NCBI RefSeq assembly: GCF_030717995.2
Contig: NZ_CP157743.1
Span: 1,426,001 to 1,490,000, forward strand
Length of the DNA: 64,000 nucleotides
Origin: Methylomarinum sp. Ch1-1
GTDB lineage: Bacteria > Pseudomonadota > Gammaproteobacteria > Methylococcales > Methylomonadaceae
Direction of reading: 5' to 3'
Shown here piece after piece: positions 17,698-27,774 of the stretch (its first letter is position 1; each line of letters opens with the position of its first letter). The notes below the pieces were generated by a model. The model worked only from the letters and a program-made list of their open reading frames with translations, ran no database searches and had not been told where the DNA came from. The translations under genes and the position numbers were made by a program.

Positions 17698-19044
17698 ATG
17701 ACTGAAACATTAGCTTGGAACACCTCGATGATGGTCTCGGCGATCATTTTAATCGTGACTTTTCTTGGCATCTTTACCGAGGGCGTGCATGGTTTTCATC
17801 GGACCAAATTTGCGATGCTCGGCGCCGGCATAATGATATTTGCCGGGCAATGGTTTGGGTTTTATAGTCCGGAGCTCGCCGTGGAAGCGGTCGATTGGAA
17901 TGTCGTGTTCCTATTGGGTGCAATGATGACCATCGTCAGCATCATGATTCCCACCGGCGGCTTTCAGGCCTTAGCCTATCGGATCGCCGATTTCAGCCGG
18001 GGGCGGCTTTTTTTATTGATGGTGTTATTGGGCACGGCTGTGACGGTGATATCGCTGTTGCTGGATAACGTCACCACGGTGGTTATATTCGGGCCGTTGA
18101 TTGTGTTGATTTGTCAGGCCTTAAAGGTATCGCCGGTTCCCTATTTGTTGGCGGCGGCTCTGCTTTCCGATACCGGAGGTGTCGCAACATTGGTTGGCGA
18201 CCCGCCTAACTTAATGATCGGGTCGGCGGCGCATATCGATTTTAATGCATTTTTAATGCATATGGGCGGCATCGTCTTTGCGGCTTGGTTGACGGTTCTT
18301 TATGCGTTAAAGTTTTTGTTTCGCAAGGAGCTGTCGGTTCTGCCATCGATTTCGGATTTTGCCGACAAGGGTAGGATTAAGGACCCTAAAACCTGGCGAA
18401 TTTCGTTGATTGTGCTGGCCTTGATGGTGGTCATGTTTATTTTGCATCATGAAATGGGCTGGCGCGCCTGGATGGTGGCGGCGACAGGGCTCACGGTGCT
18501 GATTTTCTTTGCCAATGATGTCGATCTCGATGAGTCTTTTGAATCATTGGAAATGACCCTGCTTATTTTCTTCATCTCATTGTTCATTCTAGTCGGGGGC
18601 GTCGAGCACAGTCATTTTCTCGAATACCTCGGTTCTTTCATTAAGCCTTTTGTCGAAAAAGACTTGTTGATGGCCAGTATCGTGCTGATGTGGGTTGCCG
18701 CCATATTGTCGGCGTTAATCGATAATATTCCGTTTACCGCAGCGATGGTGCCGATTATCCTCAGCATGGAAGCGCAAGGGATTACGGTCGCCCCGCTGTG
18801 GTGGAGTTTGGCCATCGGCGTCGGTATGGGAGGTAATGGAACGCATTTGGGGTCTACCGCCAATGTGTTTATTGTGACCTTGTCGGAGCGCCTGGCTAAA
18901 GACACCGGTAATCCGGAATTGGCGATTACCCCTGGTCTTTGGATCAAAAAAGGCACCCCGGCGATGATCATGACCCTGTTGATGTCGACGCTGATTTTAT
19001 GGATGTTTTTTGATTTCTTTGCGGCGCCGATCCATCCTCATTAA
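17698..19044 (+). CDS. ArsB/NhaD-type ion transporter
   Basis: A 448-residue inner-membrane protein of the ion transporter superfamily that includes ArsB and the Na+/H+ antiporter NhaD. About 11-12 hydrophobic segments are visible. Diagnostic stretches are LLDNVTTVVIFGPL (about 118-131), SDTGGVATLVGDPPNLMIG (about 157-175) and GGNGTHLGSTANVF (about 379-392), the two re-entrant cation-site repeats of this superfamily. The ATG at 17698 is preferred to an upstream in-frame TTG because GGGAGG stands 5 nt before it. Sodium/proton exchange would suit a halotolerant host with ectoine genes, but the ion is not proven by sequence. Confidence 0.88.
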   Translation: MTETLAWNTSMMVSAIILIVTFLGIFTEGVHGFHRTKFAMLGAGIMIFAGQWFGFYSPELAVEAVDWNVVFLLGAMMTIVSIMIPTGGFQALAYRIADFSRGRLFLLMVLLGTAVTVISLLLDNVTTVVIFGPLIVLICQALKVSPVPYLLAAALLSDTGGVATLVGDPPNLMIGSAAHIDFNAFLMHMGGIVFAAWLTVLYALKFLFRKELSVLPSISDFADKGRIKDPKTWRISLIVLALMVVMFILHHEMGWRAWMVAATGLTVLIFFANDVDLDESFESLEMTLLIFFISLFILVGGVEHSHFLEYLGSFIKPFVEKDLLMASIVLMWVAAILSALIDNIPFTAAMVPIILSMEAQGITVAPLWWSLAIGVGMGGNGTHLGSTANVFIVTLSERLAKDTGNPELAITPGLWIKKGTPAMIMTLLMSTLILWMFFDFFAAPIHPH

Positions 19045-19081
19045 CCACGCGACAGGGGCCGAAGTAACAGCAATAATTTTC

Positions 19082-19239
19082 GTAACTATTCAGTATCTTT
19101 CGGGTTTTAGGCAGTAGGTCATTGATTTCTCGGGATGCGTGAATACATCCATGTAAGCTCTGACTGCAACGTCCTGTTGCAGACAGCCCGATAAATCAAT
19201 AACCTACTCCCTTTTAGTAAAACTACGCTGAATAATTAC
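19082..19239. mobile_element. MITE family 1, copy d (158 bp, 8-bp TSD)
   Basis: The inverted ends are GTAACTATTCAG (19082) and GTAATTATTCAG (complement, ending at 19239), with a perfect 8-bp target duplication TAATTTTC at 19074-19081 and 19240-19247. This is a short form without the hairpin insert, nearly the length of copy a. A further lone left end (GTAATTATTCAACG) starts at 19256 and is broken after about 35 bp. Confidence 0.9.
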
Positions 19240-19350
19240 TAATTTTCTAGAATTGTAATTATTCAACGTACTTTTATCAGAGGGCAGGGCTCCCTCATTA
19301 AAAAATACCTGAACCAACACATTGGTTAATATCGCGTTATCCCTCTAGGC

Positions 19351-19374
19351 GGGGCGGGTTATTTAACCCGCCCC
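19351..19374. repeat. REP-like hairpin
   Basis: A perfect 10-bp stem GGGGCGGGTT (19351-19360) with AACCCGCCCC (19365-19374) and a 4-nt loop. There is no T-tract. It has the same 10-bp stem and 4-nt loop layout as the hairpins near the REP-associated transposases at 56.5 and 63.5 kb. Confidence 0.8.
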
Positions 19375-19549
19375 AAACGTTTAACTTACTCTAGTCACGG
19401 TCGGTTGAATCGTTCAGGACCTCGTTGACCTGCATAGCGACATGCGGCTACTTGCTACTTGCGCCGCGATTCCGCCAAAGTCTGCCCGTAGGAGGCCCGC
19501 CCTCGGGCCGAATGGCTCTTTTCGCGCCGAGGGCAGCGCTCCTACGCAA

Positions 19550-19740
19550 AGCACCGTCTTGCCTTCGGATGTTGAACAGCGTGAAGCGCATCAAAAACCG
19601 CCACCGGGGCAAAATTGGCCGTTGTGCGTATCCAGGCGGATTGCCCTGCGGCGAATCCTCTCTACGGTTGCGATGCCAATGTAGCCTTGCCTTCGAAGGA
19701 TGTGCTGAACAACGTGAAGCGCATCAAAAAGCGAGGCGTT
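19550..19740 (-). repeat. Two diverged copies of the long array repeat
   Basis: Two units containing GAAGCGCATCAAAAA (19583 and 19716) and the intervening GCCAATTTTG complement segment match, in inverted orientation, the units of the array at 46151-46915. The open frames here follow the repeat and are not credited as genes. The rest of 19375-20016 shows nothing else recognisable. Confidence 0.75.
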
Positions 19741-20016
19741 GCGCTTAGCTTGATGCGTATGGCTTACAAACCCCGGCCCGCTCAAGATCCACTACGTTAT
19801 GATTCGTGTCGGGCCCCTGTTTTATTCCGTTTAAATATGACCGTTGTATACGACACCTTGGAAAGGAGAGGAGTCCATATCTTCATCCTGCCTGGCGTAT
19901 TTGTTGTTAATTTTCTGCTTTGCCACTCATTCATTTAATGAGGTAGCCCTGTATCAGAGGGGGGAGGATATTTTTCTCATGACCAAGCTGAATAGTTAGT
20001 GCGTTATTGAAGTGAT

Positions 20017-20613
20017 TTAGACGACCTCTAGCGCCCCTGGCAGAAAAAATTCGCTGACCAACAAGGGGTGTTTCTGGATGGCGTAAATGGTTCTGCGCCC
20101 CCAAACGGTGTGCTTAAGATCGATTTGTTCGCGCAATGGAGGGCGCCAGATAACCGGGGGTACCGCGCTGATATCGAGCTGCAGGCGCTCCAGATCGGGG
20201 TATGAAAAAATGACCTCGCCCAGCGGACGGGTGCCTAAATGAGAAAGGTTGCGTTTGGCGATGTTGATGGTTTTTTTCGGTAGAATGGTGCGGGCCAATA
20301 TCAGCGGCTTGCCGTCCGCATGTAATAACACCTCGCGTATCAGGTTGTATTGTTGGTAGGGTAGGTGTAGTTGTCGGCTTTCGCTTAAAAAAGCCGGCTT
20401 CCATTGATGAAATAATATTTTCACGGCAAAGCTGTTGCGATAAAAGCCACGCAGCCGTCGAGTCAATGAGCCGGCTTCATAAACCCACGAGCTCACGTCT
20501 TCGGGCAGGCTGTGACGTAGGCCGGGCCGATTAGTTTTCCAATTGGGTTCTTGTTCGAATAAAAAACTGTTAGCGGGCACTTTTGCGTTAAACCTCGGTA
20601 TGTTGGCTGGCAT
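20017..20613 (-). CDS. ubiC: Chorismate-pyruvate lyase
   Basis: A 198-residue UbiC, which removes pyruvate from chorismate to give 4-hydroxybenzoate, the first committed step of ubiquinone synthesis. Family features are visible in order: WVYEAGSLTRRLR with the substrate-binding arginine (about residues 43-55), IREVLLHADGKPLILARTILP (about 92-112), LGEVIFSYPD, and the C-terminal WGRRTIYAIQKHPLLVSEFFLP with the active-site glutamate. The length is slightly above that of E. coli UbiC. ubiA is not adjacent. Later ubiquinone genes (ubiE, ubiJ, ubiB) are elsewhere in the window. Confidence 0.93.
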   Translation of the reverse strand: MPANIPRFNAKVPANSFLFEQEPNWKTNRPGLRHSLPEDVSSWVYEAGSLTRRLRGFYRNSFAVKILFHQWKPAFLSESRQLHLPYQQYNLIREVLLHADGKPLILARTILPKKTINIAKRNLSHLGTRPLGEVIFSYPDLERLQLDISAVPPVIWRPPLREQIDLKHTVWGRRTIYAIQKHPLLVSEFFLPGALEVV

Positions 20614-20962
20614 GACCTAACCAGCGATTGATAATGGGGTTCGGGTGGTGAATGACGGTGATGCTGCGACTAAGAATGGTTGTTAGCTTGATTCCCGTAA
20701 ATGAACCGTCACTATTCGGCATAATTTTCTAAAAAAGAGTCGTACCTCGTTTTTCATTTATCGGCTTCTGTCGTTGCGCATGCGAATCCTGGTGCAACGG
20801 CCGTTTCCGACGTCCTGTTTCGCACGGCATTTGCAGATCCTGAGGCAGCGTGAGTTTAAATTGCAATATTTGGCTGTCAGGGGCGGTGGAAATGCAGGCG
20901 GCTTGATCAATCAGCATTCAAATAATTACACCGAAAGAGGTAAGTCATCGATGATAGCGTCA
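20614..20962. other. Intergenic region with a diverged 51-bp-type repeat unit
   Basis: At about 20773-20850 a stretch (GGCCGTTTCCGACGTCCTG, then CGCACGGCATTTGCAGATCC) matches the 51-bp unit of the array at 13371 with scattered differences. No gene with a start signal is seen. Confidence 0.6.
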
Positions 20963-21502
20963 CTACAGAGGAGGTTTGGGGAAGGCTTCGTTTTCATCGC
21001 TAGATGGGCTTTGTCTATCCAGTTTGCCGACATCCAGTACCGGTGAAGCGTCTATATCTTGAGCATCCATCATCTGGGCAAGCCGTTGCAAGGCCGATAT
21101 GATCATGCTCTTTTCCCATTCCTGTAGTGTGTCAAACTGACGGGTAAAATGATCTTGCAGTGGAATAGGTGCGTTTTTCAGGGTTTCCATTCCTTGGGCC
21201 GTCAAATGGGCGTGGACCTTCCGTTTGTCCTCTTGAGAGCGCTCTCGATAGACTAAGTTGCGCTTCTCCAACCTGTCCAGGATGGTCGTGACGGTCGCTT
21301 GGCTGAGGCTGACTTCGTTGGCTAAATCGCCGATAGTCGCTTGGCCTTTCCCGCGTATGGTTTGCAGTAACAAGATTTGCGGTGCAGTCAGGCCTGTGGT
21401 CTTTGCAAGATATTTTGAGTGAAGATCGGTTGCTCTTATGACGCGGCGTAATGCAATCAGTACTTCTTCGATACGCTCCAAAAGTATATCCCTTTCTAAC
21501 AT
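20963..21502 (-). CDS. ectR: MarR-family regulator EctR
   Basis: A 179-residue MarR-type winged-helix repressor, divergently placed from ectA. The helix-turn-helix and wing occupy about residues 50-110 (TIGDLANEVSLSQATVTTILDRLEK, then LVYRERSQEDKRKVHAHLT). The N- and C-terminal helices form the dimer interface. In Methylomicrobium alcaliphilum the orthologous position is held by EctR1, which represses the ectoine operon by binding over its -10 region. Two likely operators lie between this gene and ectA (see 21971 and 22081). The role is inferred from position, family and the operator match. Confidence 0.9.
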   Translation of the reverse strand: MLERDILLERIEEVLIALRRVIRATDLHSKYLAKTTGLTAPQILLLQTIRGKGQATIGDLANEVSLSQATVTTILDRLEKRNLVYRERSQEDKRKVHAHLTAQGMETLKNAPIPLQDHFTRQFDTLQEWEKSMIISALQRLAQMMDAQDIDASPVLDVGKLDRQSPSSDENEAFPKPPL

Positions 21503-21957
21503 TAGTAACTCTTAATTATAAACCGTGTGGATGACAAGCTAAGAATTTTATTCATATTTCTTCATTGTTTAACGATGAGAGAAGAGGCTGTAAAGCTTGG
21601 ATAGCTCACTTGCGACCAATTTCTGCTCTGGTTGATAACGTGCTCGGGCCGCTGCTGGGCTCGGCAAAGGTTAGAGGGTCTGCTTGTCGATGCGTCAGTC
21701 TCGGTTAATCAGAAACAAGGCCTTTACGCGGTTGAGGGTAAGGGTGTGCTGATTAAATAAGCGCCGTCATAGAGGCGAGCTGCAAGTCATCGGTTTTGTG
21801 AACCGGAGGCTCGATGTGTCCTTGATTGCTGCTTCGTTAGAAGACATCGCCAAGTCGATCATTTGGACCGGGTTAGGTTTGTCGGGTTACGGCAAAACGA
21901 TGATTTTTTTCCGATATTTTTTCTAGGCCCTATTGATATCGGCTAGATTTTGTGATC
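21503..21957. other. ectR-ectA intergenic region, upstream part
   Basis: This 455-bp stretch upstream of the ectA promoter holds no supportable gene. One plus-strand frame stays open for about 50 codons (about 21604-21760) with protein-like composition but no start signal, and may be a coding remnant. The ectR promoter must also lie here. Confidence 0.4.
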
Positions 21958-21985
21958 TGGACAAATAAAATGTTTAGTGTACAAT
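21958..21985 (+). promoter_or_regulatory. Probable ectA sigma-70 promoter
   Basis: TGGACA (21958-21963), a 16-bp spacer and TACAAT (21980-21985), overlapping a TATAAT at 21985-21990. The -10 lies inside the putative EctR operator 21971-21988, which is the published arrangement in M. alcaliphilum. Confidence 0.65.
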
Positions 21986-21988
21986 ATA
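21971..21988. promoter_or_regulatory. Putative EctR operator 1
   Basis: The sequence TGTTTAGT-GT-ACAATATA matches 16 of 18 positions of the EctR1 site that I recall from M. alcaliphilum (TATTTAGT-GT-ACTATATA: two 8-bp half-sites with a 2-bp gap). It covers the -10 of the probable ectA promoter. Confidence 0.75.
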
Positions 21989-22080
21989 ATTAATCCGCTA
22001 GATAGTCCGCTAGAGAAAAAATATACTGCCAGCAAATACAATGCGTTATTGATTTGATGTTTTCTGTCTTAAGCAATAAA

Positions 22081-22098
22081 TATTTAGTGTCATAAATA
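22081..22098. promoter_or_regulatory. Putative EctR operator 2
   Basis: TATTTAGT-GT-CATAAATA has the same left half-site and GT spacer as the M. alcaliphilum EctR1 site, and perfect TATTTA/TAAATA outer arms. It ends 21 bp before the ectA start codon, downstream of operator 1 by 110 bp. Confidence 0.55.
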
Positions 22099-22119
22099 AT
22101 CGTTATTTTATAAACCTAT

Positions 22120-22626
22120 ATGAGTGAATCGGAAACCAAACAGTTAACAATAGAATTACGTCCGCCTTTGCCGGAAGATGGCGCATCAGTATTTAAGTTG
22201 GTCGAACGGTGCCCGCCATTGGACATCAACTCCATGTATTGTAATTTATTGCAGAGCAGTCATTTCGCCGCGACTTCGGTTGCCGCTTTGCTCGATGGAG
22301 AACTGGTGGGGTTTATTTCCGGCTATCTCATTCCCGAGCGCCCTGACACGCTGTTTATCTGGCAGGTGGCTGTCGCAGAACAAGCTCGAGGTCAAGGTTT
22401 GGCGTCAAGCATGGCGCAGAATATCCTGGCTAGACCTCAGTGCCGCAATGTCACGCATATTGAAACCACCATTACAGAGGCTAATCAGGCTTCGTGGGCT
22501 TTGTTTCAGGGGCTTGCAAACAAGTTGCAAACGGAACTCCAGTCGTCGGTGATGTTTGATCGGGGAAAACATTTTGACCATGCACATGACACGGAAATGT
22601 TAGTCAAGCTTGGCCCGTTAAGATGA
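22120..22626 (+). CDS. ectA: L-2,4-diaminobutyrate acetyltransferase
   Basis: A 168-residue GNAT-fold enzyme: it transfers acetyl from acetyl-CoA to the gamma-amino group of 2,4-diaminobutyrate, the second step of ectoine synthesis. Typical EctA features are LELRP-like start, DINSMYCNLLQSSHFAATSV (about residues 36-55), GFISGYLIPERPDTLFIWQVAV and the acetyl-CoA loop ARGQGLAS. No clear ribosome-binding site precedes the ATG, which may allow translational control or indicate a leaderless start. It is the first gene of the ectoine cluster; ectB follows after 174 bp that hold nothing recognisable. Confidence 0.97.
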   Translation: MSESETKQLTIELRPPLPEDGASVFKLVERCPPLDINSMYCNLLQSSHFAATSVAALLDGELVGFISGYLIPERPDTLFIWQVAVAEQARGQGLASSMAQNILARPQCRNVTHIETTITEANQASWALFQGLANKLQTELQSSVMFDRGKHFDHAHDTEMLVKLGPLR

Positions 22627-22797
22627 TTGGCCGTTGCTAAAAAACTAATTGACCGCGCCATCGTAGGCGATCAAGTCAAACGCAGACCTTGGTAAGTCGC
22701 CAGTTGGATCGGCTGGCTTGCGCCAACCCGACAATTTCTCCTGACGATAACGAACAAATTTCAAAGTTATTTCCGTTTAACAACAAATAGAGTATAG

Positions 22798-24108
<1,311 letters not shown>

Positions 24109-24261
24109 AAGCGGCATATCGGAGGTTAAAGCCGGTCAAAGCTGGCCGGCTGAAACATCTTCTGATCAAAAAAGTCAGTAAAATGTATATGCCGCAGGGG
24201 AGCATTAAAATTTTCGCACTGATGGTGTGAACAGCGACTGTAACCTGGGGTGTTAACAGAC

Positions 24262-24290
24262 GACCGTTTTACGAGTTGACGGTTGTTTTT
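24262..24290 (+). terminator. Weak terminator-like hairpin between ectB and ectC
   Basis: ACCGT (24263-24267) can pair with ACGGT (24279-24283), with a flanking G-T wobble, followed by TGTTTTT. The stem is short, so at most partial termination would be expected. A second small palindrome, GCGGATTCAATCCGC (24301-24315), precedes ectC. Confidence 0.3.
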
Positions 24291-24335
24291 GCATTTAAGC
24301 GCGGATTCAATCCGCTAATAAGAGAATAAATAAGC

Positions 24336-24740
24336 ATGATAGTTAGAAACTTACAAGATGAAGAAAAAACGGGACGCCGAATCGTCTCGCCAGATGGTAA
24401 CTGGGAAAGCACTCGGATGCTGTTAAAGGATGACAATATGGGGTTTTCGTTCCATATCACGACCATCTACGCAGGAGCTGATTTTCAGATGCATTATAAA
24501 AATCATCTGGAATCGGTTTACTGTATGGCCGGGGAGGGCGAAGTGGAAACCTTGGAAGACGGCAAGAAATATCCGATAACGCCGGGCACGCTTTATGTTT
24601 TGGATAAGCATGATAAACATATTTTACGAGCGTTCAAGGAAATGAAAATGGCATGCGTATTCAATCCTCCGGTTACCGGTAAGGAGGTGCACAATGCTGA
24701 GGGCGCTTACGAATTAGAAGCGGATCCCATCGAAGAGTAA
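24336..24740 (+). CDS. ectC: L-ectoine synthase
   Basis: A 134-residue single-domain cupin that cyclises N-gamma-acetyl-diaminobutyrate to ectoine with loss of water. The N-terminal MIVRNLQD and the cupin core are intact: [19 protein letters not shown] (about 54-72) with the metal-site Glu and Tyr, and [17 protein letters not shown] (about 86-102) with the third metal ligand His. The length is normal. The region after it contains a 150-bp repeat before ectD. Confidence 0.98.
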   Translation: MIVRNLQDEEKTGRRIVSPDGNWESTRMLLKDDNMGFSFHITTIYAGADFQMHYKNHLESVYCMAGEGEVETLEDGKKYPITPGTLYVLDKHDKHILRAFKEMKMACVFNPPVTGKEVHNAEGAYELEADPIEE

Positions 24741-24789
24741 CGCGTCATTGCAAGCAAATCCTAAAAATAAGGCGGAACAAGGAGGTGTC

Positions 24790-24944
24790 CGCTCAAGCCT
24801 GCATGGACGTATTCACCCAGCACCTAAATTCCATAGGCTAATGGCTGCGATAAATCATCTTCGTTTATTTAAATGCTGGGTTCATGGCGTCTTCTGGAAG
24901 AGCTATCTGATAACAGGCTGGTTTCTTAACCCGAATTCAGGTTA
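24790..24944. repeat. Hairpin repeat with CACCCAGCACC arms, copy 2 (inside ectoine cluster)
   Basis: Nearly identical to 15315-15471. The arms are TTCACCCAGCACCTAAAT (24812-24829) and ATTTAAATGCTGGGTTCA (24867-24884). It fills most of the 310-bp gap between ectC and ectD; the rest (24945-25050) leads to an AGAGGAGGAC ribosome site for ectD. Confidence 0.85.
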
Positions 24945-25050
24945 GCAATAGATAAAAGGAGACTTTCGCATTCGCCCATAACGAAAACCCCGCAAGGAAG
25001 CTGTTTTCGGATCGCAAGCATCAGAAGCATAGAGGAGGACTTAACCAGCT

Positions 25051-25998
25051 ATGATCGTTAAGGAAAAATTTACGCTGAACGAGAGCAGCGATGTCTATCC
25101 GTCTCGCGGCGGTAGGAAAGCGCAATTGATTGAACGACAGGATCCAGTTCTTTACGCTAAAAATGTCGATAACAGTCCTATTGATGACGCCTTGGTCAGT
25201 CAATACGAAGAGCAGGGTTTTTTGGTGCTGGAGAATGTCTTCAATGACAGTGAGGTCGGCTATTTTCGTCAGGAGCTCGAACGCCTGAGAAAGATCGATG
25301 AACTAAGGTGGGCCGAAGGCACTATTACCGAGGCTGGAAGCGGAGATATTCGCTCCGTCTTTAAAATACACGAAATCAGTTCGGTATTTAACAAGCTTGC
25401 TTCCGATGTGCGTTTAGCGGGATTGGCGCAATATCTGTTGGCCGACAATGTCTATATTCACCAGTCCAGGGTTAATTACAAGCCGGGGTTTAGAGGCAAG
25501 GAGTTCTATTGGCATTCCGATTTTGAAACTTGGCATGTGGAGGATGGCATGCCCCGGATGCGGGCCTTAAGCATGTCGATCACTTTGACAGCAAACCATA
25601 GCTATAATGGCCCGCTGATGTTGATTCCGGGCTCTCATCGATACTATGCCGTATGCGAGGGCGAGACGCCTGCCGAGCATTACAGGTTTTCGTTAAAGAA
25701 GCAGGAATGTGGAGTTCCGGACGATGGATGTTTGCAGCAGTTGGTTGACCTGGGTGGGATAGTCACGGCGACCGGAAAGCCGGGGAGTGTGATCGTATTT
25801 GATTGCAATGTCATGCACGGCTCTAACAGTAATATTACGCCATTGCCTCGTTCCAATGCTTTTTTTGTTTACAACGCGATCAGTAATCGGGTTGTCGAAC
25901 CTTATGGCGGCAATCCTCCTCGTCCTGAATATCTCGGCGCCAGAACACATTGCAAGCCGATAACGCCTCAAACTCATCATTACACGACTTATGAATGA
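25051..25998 (+). CDS. ectD: Ectoine 5-hydroxylase
   Basis: A 315-residue Fe(II)/2-oxoglutarate dioxygenase that hydroxylates ectoine to 5-hydroxyectoine. The metal ligands are visible as the HxD pair in FYWHSDFETWH and the distal histidine in NVMHGSNSN; PGSHRYYAVC and RSNAFFVYNA with the 2-oxoglutarate-binding arginine also fit EctD. The N-terminus (VYPSR, then DPVLY) is typical. A strong AGGAGG site precedes the ATG. The next gene starts 8 nt before its stop codon, implying coupling. The organism should therefore accumulate hydroxyectoine as well as ectoine. Confidence 0.97.
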   Translation: MIVKEKFTLNESSDVYPSRGGRKAQLIERQDPVLYAKNVDNSPIDDALVSQYEEQGFLVLENVFNDSEVGYFRQELERLRKIDELRWAEGTITEAGSGDIRSVFKIHEISSVFNKLASDVRLAGLAQYLLADNVYIHQSRVNYKPGFRGKEFYWHSDFETWHVEDGMPRMRALSMSITLTANHSYNGPLMLIPGSHRYYAVCEGETPAEHYRFSLKKQECGVPDDGCLQQLVDLGGIVTATGKPGSVIVFDCNVMHGSNSNITPLPRSNAFFVYNAISNRVVEPYGGNPPRPEYLGARTHCKPITPQTHHYTTYE

Positions 25999-26326
25999 TC
26001 AGCAGCGCTTAAAACTCAAGCGCTTAATTCGCGCACGAATCGCTTTGTTGGAAGAAGTGCTCGGCGACATTGGAACGATAACCTCCAGGAAACATCCGGA
26101 GGAAGTTGAGTCCGCCCATCTCGATATCAGCGATTCCAGCGTTGAATCGGAAATAGTTGGCAATACTGAACGCGAATTGACTCGTTTAAAATTGAATCTG
26201 CAATGGCTCGATAGCGAAGAGGGCGGTGCGTGCGAACGTTGCGGTGGCGAAATTTCTTATGCCAGACTTGAAACAGCGCCCGATACCTGGTTATGTGCGG
26301 CCTGTACAGAACCTAAAGGAGAGTAA
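25991..26326 (+). CDS. TraR/DksA-type zinc-finger protein
   Basis: A 111-residue protein with an N-terminal helical part (about 1-75, likely a coiled-coil hairpin) and a C-terminal four-cysteine zinc finger: CERC and CAAC spaced by 17 residues (about 82-106), as in DksA/TraR. DksA-family proteins enter the RNA polymerase secondary channel; its tip acidic pair may correspond to the HLDISDSS segment here. It overlaps ectD by 8 nt and precedes ask by 5 bp, so it is part of the ectoine operon. A regulatory role in osmoprotectant synthesis is an inference; I know of no characterised protein at this position. Confidence 0.85.
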   Translation: MNDQQRLKLKRLIRARIALLEEVLGDIGTITSRKHPEEVESAHLDISDSSVESEIVGNTERELTRLKLNLQWLDSEEGGACERCGGEISYARLETAPDTWLCAACTEPKGE

Positions 26327-26331
26327 TTAAA

Positions 26332-27774
26332 ATGAATTTTCATAGCGTCGAGAAAATCGGCGGCACTTCCATGAGCGATTATACTTCGGTTCGGGATAAC
26401 ATCATCCTGAAGCCGATGCGAGAAGACACGCTCTATCAGCGAATCTTTGTTGTTTCGGCTTATGGAGGCATCACCGATCAGTTGTTGGAGCATAAGAAAA
26501 ACACTCAGCCCGGTGTTTTTGCCTTGTTCGCCAATGGTCTGAATGACGAGAGTTGGCAGGAAGCATTGTTGGCATTGAAACAAGAGATGTTTGCGATCAA
26601 TGCATCGCTATTTGCCGAAGATGAGTTGCTGGAGCAGGCGAACATTTTTATCGGACAACGTCTGGATAATGCCCATAAATGTCTGAAAGATTTACAGAGT
26701 CTCTGCCGACACGGTCATTTCGCTTTGGAAGCGCACCTGGCGACGGTCAGGGAAATGCTGGCTAGTATTGGCGAAGTGCATAGCGCTTGGAATACGGCGA
26801 CATTGTTACAACGCGACGGCGTCAATGCATGCTTGATCGATTTAACAGGCTGGCAGTCCAGCAAACATATTTCACTGGATGAGAGGATTCAAACGGCGTT
26901 TAAAGATCTGGACCTGAAAACGCAACTGCCGATCGTGACCGGCTATGCCCATAGTGAAAAGGGCTTGATGTCGACCTTCGATCGCGGTTATAGCGAAATG
27001 ACCTTTAGCCGAATCGCGGTGTTGACGGAAGCGCAGGAAACGATTATCCATAAAGAATTTCATTTGAGTAGCGCCGATCCCCGGCTGGTAGGCGAAGCCA
27101 ACGCCGTGCCTATCGGGAGAACCAATTATGATGTCGCCGATCAATTGGCTAACCTGGGCATGGAGGCGATACATCCGAAGGCCGCGAAAGGATTGCGGCA
27201 GAATAATATTCCGTTACGGGTCAAAAACACCTTCGAACCCGAACATGCGGGTACGCTGATTACCGGTGATTACGTCAGCGATAAGCCTTGCGTGGAAATT
27301 ATCGCCGGTTGCAAAGGCGTTTATGCGATAGAACTGTTTGATCAAGACATGGCGGGAAATATCGAGCAGTATGACGCCTCCATCTTGTCGGAGATTCAGC
27401 GCTTCAAGGCCCATATCATTTCCAAGGACATTAACGCCAACACCATCACCCATTATATCGCGACTAATCTGAAAACGATTAGACGGATCCGCATTGCATT
27501 GGAAGAGCGTTTTGCCGAAGCCGAGATTAATCAACAGAAAGTCTCGATCGTTTCTGCAATCGGCAGCGACATGCAAATATCCGGCATCTTGGCCAAGACC
27601 GTAGGCGCATTGGCCGATAGCAATATCAGCGTCTTGGCATTGCACCAATCGATGCGTCAGGTCGATATGCAATTCGTCATTAATGAGGATGATTTCGACC
27701 AGGCCATCAAGAGTTTGCATAGCTGTTTGGTTGAAGTCCATGATCATGGACAGGCGATATGCCTCGCCTCATAA
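26332..27774 (+). CDS. ask: Ectoine-specific aspartate kinase (Ask_Ect)
   Basis: A 480-residue aspartokinase that phosphorylates aspartate, feeding aspartate-4-semialdehyde to EctB. The N-terminal kinase domain starts with VEKIGGTSM (the KxGGTS motif), followed by TGYAHSEKGLMSTFDRGYSEMTFSRIA (about 203-229) for substrate and ATP binding. Two C-terminal ACT domains occupy about 310-475. The sequence type is that of the dedicated Ask_Ect enzymes found in ectoine operons, which escape feedback by lysine and threonine. A good AAAGGAGAG site is upstream. The following gene overlaps by 16 nt. Confidence 0.96.
   Translation: MNFHSVEKIGGTSMSDYTSVRDNIILKPMREDTLYQRIFVVSAYGGITDQLLEHKKNTQPGVFALFANGLNDESWQEALLALKQEMFAINASLFAEDELLEQANIFIGQRLDNAHKCLKDLQSLCRHGHFALEAHLATVREMLASIGEVHSAWNTATLLQRDGVNACLIDLTGWQSSKHISLDERIQTAFKDLDLKTQLPIVTGYAHSEKGLMSTFDRGYSEMTFSRIAVLTEAQETIIHKEFHLSSADPRLVGEANAVPIGRTNYDVADQLANLGMEAIHPKAAKGLRQNNIPLRVKNTFEPEHAGTLITGDYVSDKPCVEIIAGCKGVYAIELFDQDMAGNIEQYDASILSEIQRFKAHIISKDINANTITHYIATNLKTIRRIRIALEERFAEAEINQQKVSIVSAIGSDMQISGILAKTVGALADSNISVLALHQSMRQVDMQFVINEDDFDQAIKSLHSCLVEVHDHGQAICLAS

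Noticed and set aside
19425-19938. Open frames of 64-107 codons on both strands
   Set aside because: They lie in diverged copies of the long repeat and have no ribosome site or protein similarity.
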